This document shows, one piece after another, positions 9,483 through 16,906 of a stretch of 64,000 nucleotides of DNA. Source of the DNA: Candidatus Lutacidiplasma silvani (GTDB lineage Archaea > Thermoplasmatota > Thermoplasmata > Lutacidiplasmatales > UBA184); contig JAKIVZ010000008.1 of the NCBI GenBank assembly GCA_022750295.1, positions 27,113-91,112 on the forward strand. The letters are read 5' to 3'. The number at the start of each line of letters is the position of its first letter. Positions within the stretch are counted from its first letter, which is position 1. The position numbers and the translations under genes were made by a program. The notes beneath the pieces were generated by a model that saw only the letters and a program-made list of their open reading frames with translations, did no database searches and was not told the origin of the DNA.

Positions 9483-10304
9483 TTAGTTCTGCCCGGGCCC
9501 CGGGGATACGCTCGTCGCGGGACCGGCCGGGTCCAGGAGGTAGCACATCGGGCAGACGTTCGGAATACCCTCCGCCTTCGACCAGTGTTGGCAATCTACG
9601 CACAGAGGACCATGGCACACCCGGCAGGAACCGGGGGATCCGGAGGGGGAGATTTCGGAATGGCAGCCGACGCAAGTCGGGACCGTTCCGCCACCGACCG
9701 GGACGTTCGGGCCCACGCTTGGCACGGACCGGAGGAGGGGACTCGCCGCGGGCGCGACCGGAGCCTCCACCCGGGGGCGGGGAGGCGGACCCCGGAGTTG
9801 CGCTCGCGGCCCGAAGGTGGGTCCCCCTCGAGCGGGGGGGTCCGGGGGGCGGGCCGAGTGCAGGTCGGCGTCGATCTGGTCGATCTCCCCGAATACCGCG
9901 GAGAGGTCCTCGCGGGGGGCGGAGGAGAGCGGGCCTCCCGCCTCCGGGACCCAAACCGGGTCCGGTACCCTCGGCGAGGGTTCCGGCGCGGCCCGCCGCG
10001 GCCGCGTTGGGATGACCTCGGGGCCCGGCACGGGGCGGGGCGGTGGAGCGGCGGTCGAGACGCTCGACGGGGCGCGGTACCGGGCGGCTCGGTGGGGGGG
10101 GTCGTATCGCGCCGGCGGAAGGGAGGAGGGTACCGGGGATTCGCCGGCCGAAACGACCGGCGTCGCCTCGTCCGGTTCGGCAAAGACCGAAATCGTTCCC
10201 CCCGCCAGGGCAATGGCTCCGAGAGCGAGGAAGGGGATCCAGAGCGGAGTCCGGTCGATCGTGGTCCGGGACCCCTCAAGGAAAATGAATCCGGCGATGG
10301 CCAC
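9483..10304 (-). CDS. membrane protein with C-terminal zinc ribbon
   Basis: 273 residues from GTG 10304, the first canonical start in frame. A membrane helix (about residues 21-42, PLWIPFLALGAIALAGGTISVF) is followed by a long Pro/Arg-rich linker. The C-terminus has a cysteine cluster, CVGCHSEISPSGSPGSC, then CRVCHGPLCVDC and CPMCYLL, which looks like one or two zinc-binding knuckles. Open frame continues upstream of the GTG and encodes a further hydrophobic stretch (AASFPLFFFGAGC) ahead of VAIAGFIFL. The true N-terminus is therefore probably longer and uses a non-canonical start or is frameshifted. Function unknown. Confidence 0.65.
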   Translation of the reverse strand: MAIAGFIFLEGSRTTIDRTPLWIPFLALGAIALAGGTISVFAEPDEATPVVSAGESPVPSSLPPARYDPPHRAARYRAPSSVSTAAPPPRPVPGPEVIPTRPRRAAPEPSPRVPDPVWVPEAGGPLSSAPREDLSAVFGEIDQIDADLHSARPPDPPARGGPTFGPRAQLRGPPPRPRVEAPVAPAASPLLRSVPSVGPNVPVGGGTVPTCVGCHSEISPSGSPGSCRVCHGPLCVDCQHWSKAEGIPNVCPMCYLLDPAGPATSVSPGPGQN

Positions 10305-10826
10305 GCAGCCGGCCCCGAAGAAGAACAGCGGGAAGCTGGCCGCCAGATTGCCGATCGCCGTCGCCGGACCACTCTCGCGGTGCGGGGGAATTCGATCGAG
10401 CTTCCCTCCGTCGCGCCGGGCGGTGGACTCCGGCCCCGATGGGGCCGGTCGATTCGCCCGGGAGTTCCTCGAGCTGGGGTGCCGCTGCCAGGTCCCGGTG
10501 CTGGTTGACGTCGCGGCCTCCGTAGTTCGCGGGAGCTACCAGTACATTCCTCGGGGGAGGTATTACTATCGGCGAGCCGGACCCCCGCGGTCGCGCGCCC
10601 GGGGAGAGGAATCGGAGGGGCTCCCTCGATTCCCCCGCGGTCCGACCGAAGACCGGGACGGGGCTTCCACCGCGATCCGGACGGTCCTGCGCCGGGGCTC
10701 GGTGCGTGACGAACGGGTCGTCTCGGGGGACCCCGTTCGATGCTCGGCGTCCCCCGCGAGGTCGGCCTCGACGCACGGTGCGGGGCAGGCTTGATATAAT
10801 ATGCGCATCAATACGCATTGATAACG
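10305..10826. other. divergent intergenic region
   Basis: About 520 bases separate the minus-strand zinc-ribbon gene from the plus-strand 94-residue gene. The left part probably holds the missing N-terminal codons of the zinc-ribbon protein: the frame is open up to a TAG near 10535 but has no ATG, GTG or TTG. AT-rich spots occur at 10558-10571 (possible minus-strand TATA) and at 10793-10801 (TATA of the plus-strand gene). No convincing RNA gene was seen. Confidence 0.4.
10793..10822 (+). promoter_or_regulatory. TATA box and palindromic operator candidate
   Basis: GATATAATA at 10793-10801 predicts a transcription start near 10821. ATCAAT-ACGC-ATTGAT at 10807-10822 is a perfect 6-bp inverted repeat lying between the TATA box and the ATG at 10827. 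The same bases also read as a 10-base-spaced direct repeat, GCATCAATA / GCATTGATA. A repressor bound here would block the promoter of a leaderless gene. Confidence 0.5.
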
Positions 10827-11111
10827 ATGTCCTCGGTCCGCGCGCTCGCCACCCGCGTTCGCCAGCCTGCGGTCGTGGGGGTCAGCTCGGGCATCGTTGG
10901 CGCCGCCGCGGTCCTGGCGAGGGCCGGTCCGTCAGGACTCGGCCCGTTCCTCCCGTCCGCCCCGCTCGGCCTCGGCGGGACCATCGTACCGTTCGTCAGC
11001 CTGCTCGCCCTCGTGGGTCCGACGGGACTGACCTTCCCGTGCTGGGCCAGCGATGCGAGCTCCCCGGGGGGCCGGGCGTGGCGATGGGTTCGGCGCCGGT
11101 TCGGGGCCTAA
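10827..11111 (+). CDS. small membrane protein, unknown function
   Basis: 94 residues from the ATG at 10827, preferred over the TTG at 10818 because the predicted transcription start is near 10821. Two hydrophobic stretches (VVGVSSGIVGAAAVLA and IVPFVSLLALVGPTGLTF) suggest a small membrane protein ending in a basic tail (WRWVRRRF). No family is recognised. The promoter carries an unusually clear palindrome, so the gene is probably regulated. Confidence 0.55.
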   Translation: MSSVRALATRVRQPAVVGVSSGIVGAAAVLARAGPSGLGPFLPSAPLGLGGTIVPFVSLLALVGPTGLTFPCWASDASSPGGRAWRWVRRRFGA

Positions 11112-11173
11112 CGACCCCGGCGAACGCCCCGCGAGCGGGGATTTATATCCCTCCCCGGTTCGGGGGCGGGGGA

Positions 11174-11224
11174 ATGAGGAACACCTGTCTCTCCGAACCG
11201 ATGACGAGACACGCGACAGACTGA
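11174..11224 (+). CDS. possible 16-residue upstream ORF in the FKBP leader
   Basis: ATTTATATCC at 11141-11150 predicts a transcript start near 11170. The first ATG, at 11174, opens MRNTCLSEPMTRHATD and stops at 11224, 31 bases before the FKBP start. Being almost leaderless, it would be the first reading frame a ribosome meets. It could be a leader peptide or chance; only position supports it. Confidence 0.3.
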   Translation: MRNTCLSEPMTRHATD

Positions 11225-11255
11225 CCCCCACACTCCTCGAGAACGAACCGCGGTC

Positions 11256-12215
11256 ATGGCGAACGAGCCCTCCAACATCCCCCTCATCGTCCTGATCGTC
11301 CTCGTCCTGGTCGGGGCGAGCATCGGAATCGGGTACTTCTACTACAAGGCCCAGCCCACTCCGCCGGCGTCGCCCACGCTGGTCGCGCTGGGCGACAACC
11401 TCACGGTCACCTACATAGGCGTGATGGGTTCGGGTCCCGAGGCGGGCAAGGTGTTCGACACGTCGGTGTACCAGGTGGCCACCAACAACGCCACCTGGCC
11501 GAAGACGATCGAGTTCGGTTGGCGAGGGTCCAAGGCGGCGTACAGCCAGTTCGGCGTCCACGTCGGTAGCCTGACGACCGCGAACGTGACCCTCAACAAC
11601 TACAGCTTCTCCCAGGTCGTCCCCGGATTCTGGGAAGGGCTCATCGGCGCCCCGACCAACGTCACCCAGACCGTCGTCGTCCCTCCCGCGCTGGGGTACG
11701 CCGCCTACCCGTGCAACCTCGTCGAGCCCCTCACGTTCCATCTCCCGGTCCTCCAGACCGTCCTGGGGACCGAGTTCCAGCGCCTCTACCCGGGGATCAC
11801 GGCCACCACCGGAGCGTCGTTCACCGACCCGCAGTATGGCTGGCAGGACACGATCCTGAGCGCCAACGCCAGTTTCGTGACCGTCGAGAATCTCCCGTCC
11901 GTCGGGTTCGTCTCGCATCCGTCGGGATGGCCCGTCACGGTCGAGAACGTCACTTCCACCTCGAACGGCACCGGCTCGATCACCCTCGTGAACGACCTTC
12001 AGCCGTCGCAGGCCGGGCTAGTCCAGGGGAACAGCACAACCGGGCTCTCCTGCGCCGGGTCGACCGCCACGCGCTATATCGTGACGAACGTGAACCTCGC
12101 CGCCGGGACCTACACGGAGGACTTCAACACCGAGGTCGCCGGGCAGACCCTGATCTTCCTGATCAAGGTCATCAACCTGTTCACGCCCGCCGTGAACGAC
12201 ACGGTTTCGGCGTAG
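11256..12215 (+). CDS. membrane-anchored FKBP-type peptidyl-prolyl isomerase
   Basis: 319 residues. A membrane anchor (about 8-28, IPLIVLIVLVLVGASIGIGYF) is followed by an FKBP-like domain: GDNLTVTYIGVMGSG, GKVFDTSV, VVPGFWEGLIG and VVVPPALGYA match the ligand-pocket strands. The remaining 160 residues are Asn/Thr-rich with many glycosylation sequons. It probably assists folding of exported proteins on the outer face of the membrane. Expression starts from a promoter about 86 bases upstream, an unusually long leader for this window. Confidence 0.85.
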   Translation: MANEPSNIPLIVLIVLVLVGASIGIGYFYYKAQPTPPASPTLVALGDNLTVTYIGVMGSGPEAGKVFDTSVYQVATNNATWPKTIEFGWRGSKAAYSQFGVHVGSLTTANVTLNNYSFSQVVPGFWEGLIGAPTNVTQTVVVPPALGYAAYPCNLVEPLTFHLPVLQTVLGTEFQRLYPGITATTGASFTDPQYGWQDTILSANASFVTVENLPSVGFVSHPSGWPVTVENVTSTSNGTGSITLVNDLQPSQAGLVQGNSTTGLSCAGSTATRYIVTNVNLAAGTYTEDFNTEVAGQTLIFLIKVINLFTPAVNDTVSA

Positions 12216-12228
12216 TCGGGTGCGCGGC

Positions 12229-13134
12229 TCAGCCGCGGAGGGTGACCTTGCCGCGCTTCATCAGTTCCTCGAGCTGGGCGTCGGCCGCGCGGGCGTACGC
12301 CCCTTCCCCGGCGACGTTCTCGCGGACCGAGCGGTTGTAGTCGCCGACCGTCCGCTTCGCCTCCAGCCGGCGGTCGCGCGACGCCCGCAGCCGGGTGTTC
12401 ACGTCCCGTTCGAGGGTCCGGATCTCGTCGGAGAAGGCGTCGACGCGGGCCATGACGGCCCCCCGCTCCTTCGCCTTCTCGCGCATCTGGGCGAGGAGAC
12501 CCCCGACGTCGACGAGCCGGTCGCGGATCCCGGTCATCGCGCGCTCGCGCTCGACCCGGACCCGCTCGAATTCTTCATGGATCGCGTCGAGTTCGGCCTT
12601 CCGGGCCCGAACGGCGTCTTCCGCCCCCTTCCGCTTGGCGAGCGCGGCCTGGATCGCGGCCCGGTCCTTGTCGGCGGCGACGAGCTGGGTCCGGAGGCTC
12701 CGCATCCGGTCGATGAGCGCGTTCTCCTCCTTCAGAGGCAGCGCGGTCGTCTGCTGCCGGACCTCGAGGTTCTCGATCTCCTTGCGGAGTTGCTCGGGGG
12801 TCGCGTGGTCCCCCTTCGGGATCTCCCCGCGGACGAGCCGGGCGGCGACGACCGATTCGTCGAGCTTCGACCGGGCCGAATCGCGGGCGCGCCGGAGCTC
12901 CGACAGGCGGGCGCCCAACCCCTGGTGGGACTGGTACAGGTCTTCGACCGCCGCCTGCCGGCGCTGGCGCTCATCGTAGAGGTCCTTCTGACCGTCCGAG
13001 AGGGCGTGGACCTGGTCCAGCAGGGCGGCACGCCGGTTGTAGAGGTCGCGGAGTTTGCCCTCGGCCCGGTAGACCGCATCCCGGTCCTCCCGGTCCTCCC
13101 GTTCGGCTTCCTCCGTCAGCACCGGCCGTGGCAT
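12229..13134 (-). CDS. archaeal coiled-coil protein (COG1340-like)
   Basis: 301 residues from the ATG at 13134, 20-30 bases downstream of a TATA-like CTTTTTGAC on the minus strand. Almost the whole chain is heptad-rich and charged (LRDLYNRRAALLDQVHALSDGQKDL, LRSLRTQLVAADKDRAAIQAALAKRKG-type repeats), predicting a long coiled coil without membrane segments. Proteins of this type are widespread in archaea and sometimes annotated as phosphoserine-phosphatase-like, but no phosphatase motif is visible. Structural or scaffold role inferred. Confidence 0.8.
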   Translation of the reverse strand: MPRPVLTEEAEREDREDRDAVYRAEGKLRDLYNRRAALLDQVHALSDGQKDLYDERQRRQAAVEDLYQSHQGLGARLSELRRARDSARSKLDESVVAARLVRGEIPKGDHATPEQLRKEIENLEVRQQTTALPLKEENALIDRMRSLRTQLVAADKDRAAIQAALAKRKGAEDAVRARKAELDAIHEEFERVRVERERAMTGIRDRLVDVGGLLAQMREKAKERGAVMARVDAFSDEIRTLERDVNTRLRASRDRRLEAKRTVGDYNRSVRENVAGEGAYARAADAQLEELMKRGKVTLRG

Positions 13135-13183
13135 CGGGCGGGGAGTATCCGGCCCCGTCAAAAAGGTGCGGGGGGGCAATGTC

Positions 13184-13915
13184 TCATTCGTCCGGACTCG
13201 ACCCGGTGAGAAGGTGGAGCGCGAAGAGGGCGGCCGGGACCCCGGCGTCGATGTTGACGACCGCGACCGGGGCGCACGACTGGAGCATCGCGTTCAGGGC
13301 AGCCTCCCCCCGTCCGCCCCGACCGTACCCCACCGAGGTCGGGACCCCGACCACGGGGGCCCGGACGAGGCCCGCCCAGACCGTGGGCAGCGCGCCCTCC
13401 CGTCCGGCGAAGACGAGGTAGACCCGCGGGTGCGACCGCTCGAGTCGCCGGGCCGCGCGGGTCACCCGGTGGAGGCCCGCCACCCCCACGTCGTACGCCT
13501 CGACCGTCGTCGCACCGACCGACTGGAGGACCGCGCGGGCCTCCTCGGCGATCGGGACATCCGCGGTCCCGGCCGTCACGAGGCCGACGACCCCGGCGGG
13601 GGGGTCGCCGTCCGGCATCCCCCGCAACCACCAGACCCGCCCTCCGGCGAGCGATTCGAGGGGGAGGGTCGCCGCGCGTGCCAGTCCGCCGAGCCGCTGG
13701 GCCTGGGAACGGGTCGGTCGGGAGACGACGGCGCCCCGGCCGTCCTCGGCCAGGGCCCGGAGGATGGCGACGAGGTGCTCGTCGTCCTTCCCCTCCCCGA
13801 GCACGACCTCCGGGACCCCGGTCCTCGCCCGTCGGCCCGTGTCGATCCGGGCGATCCGTCCGACCCGCAATTCGCGAGCGGTCCGACGGTCCGGACGTCT
13901 CGGAGCGGGGGACAC
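13184..13915 (-). CDS. larB: nickel-pincer cofactor biosynthesis protein LarB
   Basis: 243 residues from the GTG at 13915, 26 bases from a TATA box. The C-terminal part is a PurE-like domain: GLVTAGTADVPIAEEA, VGVAGLHR, VYLVFAGREGALPTVWAGL and PVVGVPTSVGYG match LarB, which carboxylates nicotinic acid adenine dinucleotide in making the lactate racemase cofactor. LarC and LarE are not in this window. It is transcribed divergently from an acyl-CoA dehydrogenase and may share its TATA box. Confidence 0.9.
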   Translation of the reverse strand: MSPAPRRPDRRTARELRVGRIARIDTGRRARTGVPEVVLGEGKDDEHLVAILRALAEDGRGAVVSRPTRSQAQRLGGLARAATLPLESLAGGRVWWLRGMPDGDPPAGVVGLVTAGTADVPIAEEARAVLQSVGATTVEAYDVGVAGLHRVTRAARRLERSHPRVYLVFAGREGALPTVWAGLVRAPVVGVPTSVGYGRGGRGEAALNAMLQSCAPVAVVNIDAGVPAALFALHLLTGSSPDE

Positions 13916-13930
13916 TCGCCGTCCATCCCT

Positions 13931-13950
13931 GAAATGACTTATAGCGGATT
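13931..13950. promoter_or_regulatory. single TATA box serving two divergent leaderless genes
   Basis: ACTTATAGC (13937-13945) reads as GCTATAAGT on the other strand, a usable TATA element in both directions. Its centre lies about 26 bases from the larB GTG and about 28 from the acyl-CoA dehydrogenase ATG, exactly the spacing expected for leaderless transcripts. No second AT-rich element is present between the two starts. Confidence 0.55.
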
Positions 13951-13969
13951 CCGCTCGGCGGCCCCGTCG

Positions 13970-15118
13970 ATGGTCGACTTCTCGCTCACCGAGGAACAGA
14001 CGAGCCTCCGCGACATGGCCCGCAAGTTCGCCAAGGGCGAGATGGCCCCCCACGCGGCCGAATGCGACCGGGCCGGCCGGTTCCCGGAGGAGATCTACCG
14101 GAAGGCGTGGGAGCTCGGCCTGATGAACCTGAACGTCCCGACCGAGTTCGGCGGGAGCGGCCTCGGGCTCTTCGAGCAATGCCTCATCGTCGAGGAACTG
14201 TCGCGCGCCTGCGCCGGGATGACCACCTCGATCATCGCGAACTGCCTGGCGCTCGAGCCGATCCTCCTCGGAGGGACCGACGAACAGAAGCACCGGCTCC
14301 TCGACCCGTTCTGTGCCTCGTATCACCTCGCCTCATTCTGCCTCACCGAACCGAGCGGGGGGAGCGATGCGGGCTCGCTGAAGACCCGCGCCCGGCGGGA
14401 CGGCGACCACTACGTCCTCGACGGGGAGAAGTGCTTCATCACGAACGGTCCGTTTGCGTCGCTCTACACTGTCTTCGCGACCCTCGACCCGTCGCTCCGG
14501 CACAAGGGGATCGTCGCCTTCGCCGTCCCCCGGGAGACCCACGGGGTCGTCCCCGGAAAGGAAGAGGAGAAGATGGGGCACCGGGCCTCGGCCACTTCGA
14601 CCGTCCGCTTCGAGGGAGCCCGGGTCCCGGTCGCGAACCGGCTCGGGGCTGAGACCGAGGGGTTCTCGATCGCGATGCGGACCCTCGACCAGACCCGGAC
14701 CCCGATCGGGGCCCTCGCGACTGGAATCGCCCAGGCGGCGCTCGACCACGCCGCCGACTACTCGAAGCGCCGGCAGACGTTCGGGAAGCCGATCTCCGAG
14801 CACCAGGCGATCCAGATCAAGCTCGCCGACATGGCCCAGGCGCTCCACGCCGCCCGGCTCCTGACCTGGCAGGCGGCCTGGACGATCGACCACGGCCAGC
14901 CCGGGTCGCTCGAGTCGGCGATGGCGAAGTGCTTCGCCTCCGACGCCGCGATGCGGGTCGCCGACGAAGCGATCCAGGTGTTCGGCGGCTACGGCTACAT
15001 GAAGGACTACCCGGTCGAGAAGCTCCTGCGGGACGCGAAGCTGGCCCAGATCTACGAGGGGTCGAACGAGATCCAGCGGATCGTGATTGCGCGCGAGCTC
15101 CTCGCGCGGTACGCCTGA
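13970..15118 (+). CDS. acd1: acyl-CoA dehydrogenase
   Basis: 382 residues, normal for the family. MVDFSLTEEQTSLRDMARKFA opens the alpha domain; SFCLTEPSGGSDAGS binds the flavin and acyl-CoA; KMGHRASAT and FGGYGYMKDYPVEKLLRDAK are typical; the catalytic base lies in IYEGSNEIQRIV near the C-terminus. It oxidises acyl-CoA to enoyl-CoA and passes electrons to ETF, whose two genes follow directly. Chain-length preference cannot be read from sequence. Confidence 0.95.
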   Translation: MVDFSLTEEQTSLRDMARKFAKGEMAPHAAECDRAGRFPEEIYRKAWELGLMNLNVPTEFGGSGLGLFEQCLIVEELSRACAGMTTSIIANCLALEPILLGGTDEQKHRLLDPFCASYHLASFCLTEPSGGSDAGSLKTRARRDGDHYVLDGEKCFITNGPFASLYTVFATLDPSLRHKGIVAFAVPRETHGVVPGKEEEKMGHRASATSTVRFEGARVPVANRLGAETEGFSIAMRTLDQTRTPIGALATGIAQAALDHAADYSKRRQTFGKPISEHQAIQIKLADMAQALHAARLLTWQAAWTIDHGQPGSLESAMAKCFASDAAMRVADEAIQVFGGYGYMKDYPVEKLLRDAKLAQIYEGSNEIQRIVIARELLARYA

Positions 15119-15131
15119 GCCGGGGACGACC

Positions 15132-15929
15132 GTGGAGATCGCGGTCCTCGTCAAGCCGGTCCCGGACGCCGAGACCCGGCTCCGCCCGGACGCGAAAGGG
15201 CTCGCGCTCGACCCGGAGGGGGTCAAGTGGGTCCTCGCCGGGTACGACGAATCGGCGGTCGAGCAGGCGTTGCTCCTGAAGGAAGCGGCCCCCGGCACGA
15301 CGGTCCGCGCGATCTCGTACGGACCTGTCGCCCGGGCCGAGGAGGTGCTCCGGTCCGCGCTCGCGCTCGGCTGCGATGCCGCAACCTCACTCGAAGCTCC
15401 TCCCGAGGCTCCGACCGACGCCGTCTCGGTGGCCCGTGCCCTCGCGCTGGCCCTGACGAAGCACCCGGCGTCCCTCGTCCTCTGCGGGAAGCAGGCGGGC
15501 GACGACGAGGGGGGGATCGTCGGCCCCGCGGTGGCGGAGCTCCTCGGGCTCCCCGACCTCGGAGTCGCCACGAACGTTCGCTGGGATGGGGGACCGGGCG
15601 GACTCACGATGGAGCGGTCGGTGGAAGGCGGACTCGAGCAGGGTCGGACCGCCCTGCCGGCGCTCGTCGCCCTCCAGCAGGCGTGGAACGACCCCCGGAC
15701 CGCGAAGCTCCCGAATATCCTGAAATCCCGGAAGGCTCCGATCGAGCGGATCCCGGCCGCGGAGGTCGCCGCCGCGATGGCGCCGTCGGCCGCCACCGCC
15801 CCGCGACGACTCGGATTCCGGTTGCCCCCGCCCCGGACCGGGGCGAAGATGATCGAGTACAAGACCCCCGAAGAGGCGGCCGAGAAGCTCGTTCGGATCC
15901 TCCGCGAGGAAGCGAAGGTGTTCCCGTGA
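15132..15929 (+). CDS. etfB: electron transfer flavoprotein beta subunit
   Basis: 265 residues from the GTG at 15132, 13 bases after the dehydrogenase stop. VEIAVLVKPVPDAE is the standard EtfB start; VLCGKQAGDDEGGIVGP and KAPIERIPA match the nucleotide-binding and partner-recognition regions. With EtfA it carries electrons from acyl-CoA dehydrogenases to a membrane dehydrogenase. The stop overlaps the etfA start (GTGA). Confidence 0.95.
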   Translation: MEIAVLVKPVPDAETRLRPDAKGLALDPEGVKWVLAGYDESAVEQALLLKEAAPGTTVRAISYGPVARAEEVLRSALALGCDAATSLEAPPEAPTDAVSVARALALALTKHPASLVLCGKQAGDDEGGIVGPAVAELLGLPDLGVATNVRWDGGPGGLTMERSVEGGLEQGRTALPALVALQQAWNDPRTAKLPNILKSRKAPIERIPAAEVAAAMAPSAATAPRRLGFRLPPPRTGAKMIEYKTPEEAAEKLVRILREEAKVFP

Positions 15930-16900
15930 CCGGAGTGCTGGTCCTCCTCGAACGGCACGCGGGCGCCATCGCCGCGGCCAGCTGCGAAGCGGTGGGCGTC
16001 GCGCGGTCGATCGCGAACGGGGGCCCGGTGGTCGGCCTCCTCGTTGGCCCCGGAGGCGCGGCCGGGGCCACCGGGCTCGGCGTCGACCGGGTCCTCCTTG
16101 CCGAATCCCCGAACCTCGACCACCCCTCCGGGGCGCAACTGGCCGTTCTCCTCGCGGCGGCCGCCGACGCGGCGTCGTCGACGACGATCGTCGTGCCGGG
16201 AACGGCGCGCGGACGGGATCTGGTCGGACGCGTGGCGGTCCGGTGGAACGCCTCCGCGGCCACCAATGTCACCGAGGTCGCGACGTCGGGATCGGGCGCG
16301 CTCCGGGTCACACGCCCCGTCTTCGGGGGTCGGGCGACCGAAGAGCTCGAGCTGCCCGGGCCGCGCCAGGTGCTCGCGCTGAAGCCCCATGCGTTCTCCC
16401 CGCCCGCGACGTCCCCCGCCCCAACTCCGGTCGAGCCGCTCGCGCTGCCGGAGGGGCTCGCGAAGGCGCCCGCCCTCGACGTGCGTGGGTTCCAGCCGAC
16501 CGTGGGCGGGAAGGGCCCTGAGCTCGGCGACGCCTCGATCGTGGTGTCGGGCGGACGCGGTGTCGGGACCCCGGAGAAGTTCCAGGTCGTCGAGGATCTC
16601 GCCGAGGCGTTCGGGGCCGCCGTCGGGGCGTCCCGGGCGGTGACCGACGCCGGATGGCGGCCCGCCTCGTACCAGGTCGGCCAGACCGGCAAGGCGGTCT
16701 CCCCGCAGCTCTACATCGCGGTCGGGATCTCGGGGGCGATCCAGCACATCGTCGGGATGGTCTCGTCGCGCGTCATCGTGGCCATCAACTCCGACCCCCA
16801 GGCCCCGATCTTCCGCGTCGCCGATTACGGGATCGCCGGCGACCTGTTCGCGATCGTGCCGGCGCTCACCCAGGCCGTCCGAGCGGCCCGCAGCCACTAA
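15926..16900 (+). CDS. etfA: electron transfer flavoprotein alpha subunit
   Basis: 324 residues, overlapping etfB by four bases. The C-terminal FAD domain is clear: VVSGGRGVGTPEKFQVVEDLAEA, AVGASRAVTDAGW, QVGQTGKAVSPQLYIAVGISGAIQH and NSDPQAPIFRVADYGI. It holds the FAD of the ETF dimer. The likely electron acceptor is the FixC-like protein encoded convergently six bases downstream. Confidence 0.96.
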   Translation: MTGVLVLLERHAGAIAAASCEAVGVARSIANGGPVVGLLVGPGGAAGATGLGVDRVLLAESPNLDHPSGAQLAVLLAAAADAASSTTIVVPGTARGRDLVGRVAVRWNASAATNVTEVATSGSGALRVTRPVFGGRATEELELPGPRQVLALKPHAFSPPATSPAPTPVEPLALPEGLAKAPALDVRGFQPTVGGKGPELGDASIVVSGGRGVGTPEKFQVVEDLAEAFGAAVGASRAVTDAGWRPASYQVGQTGKAVSPQLYIAVGISGAIQHIVGMVSSRVIVAINSDPQAPIFRVADYGIAGDLFAIVPALTQAVRAARSH

Positions 16901-16906
16901 CGAGCG

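Noticed and set aside
14333-16897. 854-residue minus-strand ORF
   Set aside because: Arg/Asp-rich shadow of acd1, etfB and etfA in GC-rich DNA; no motifs.
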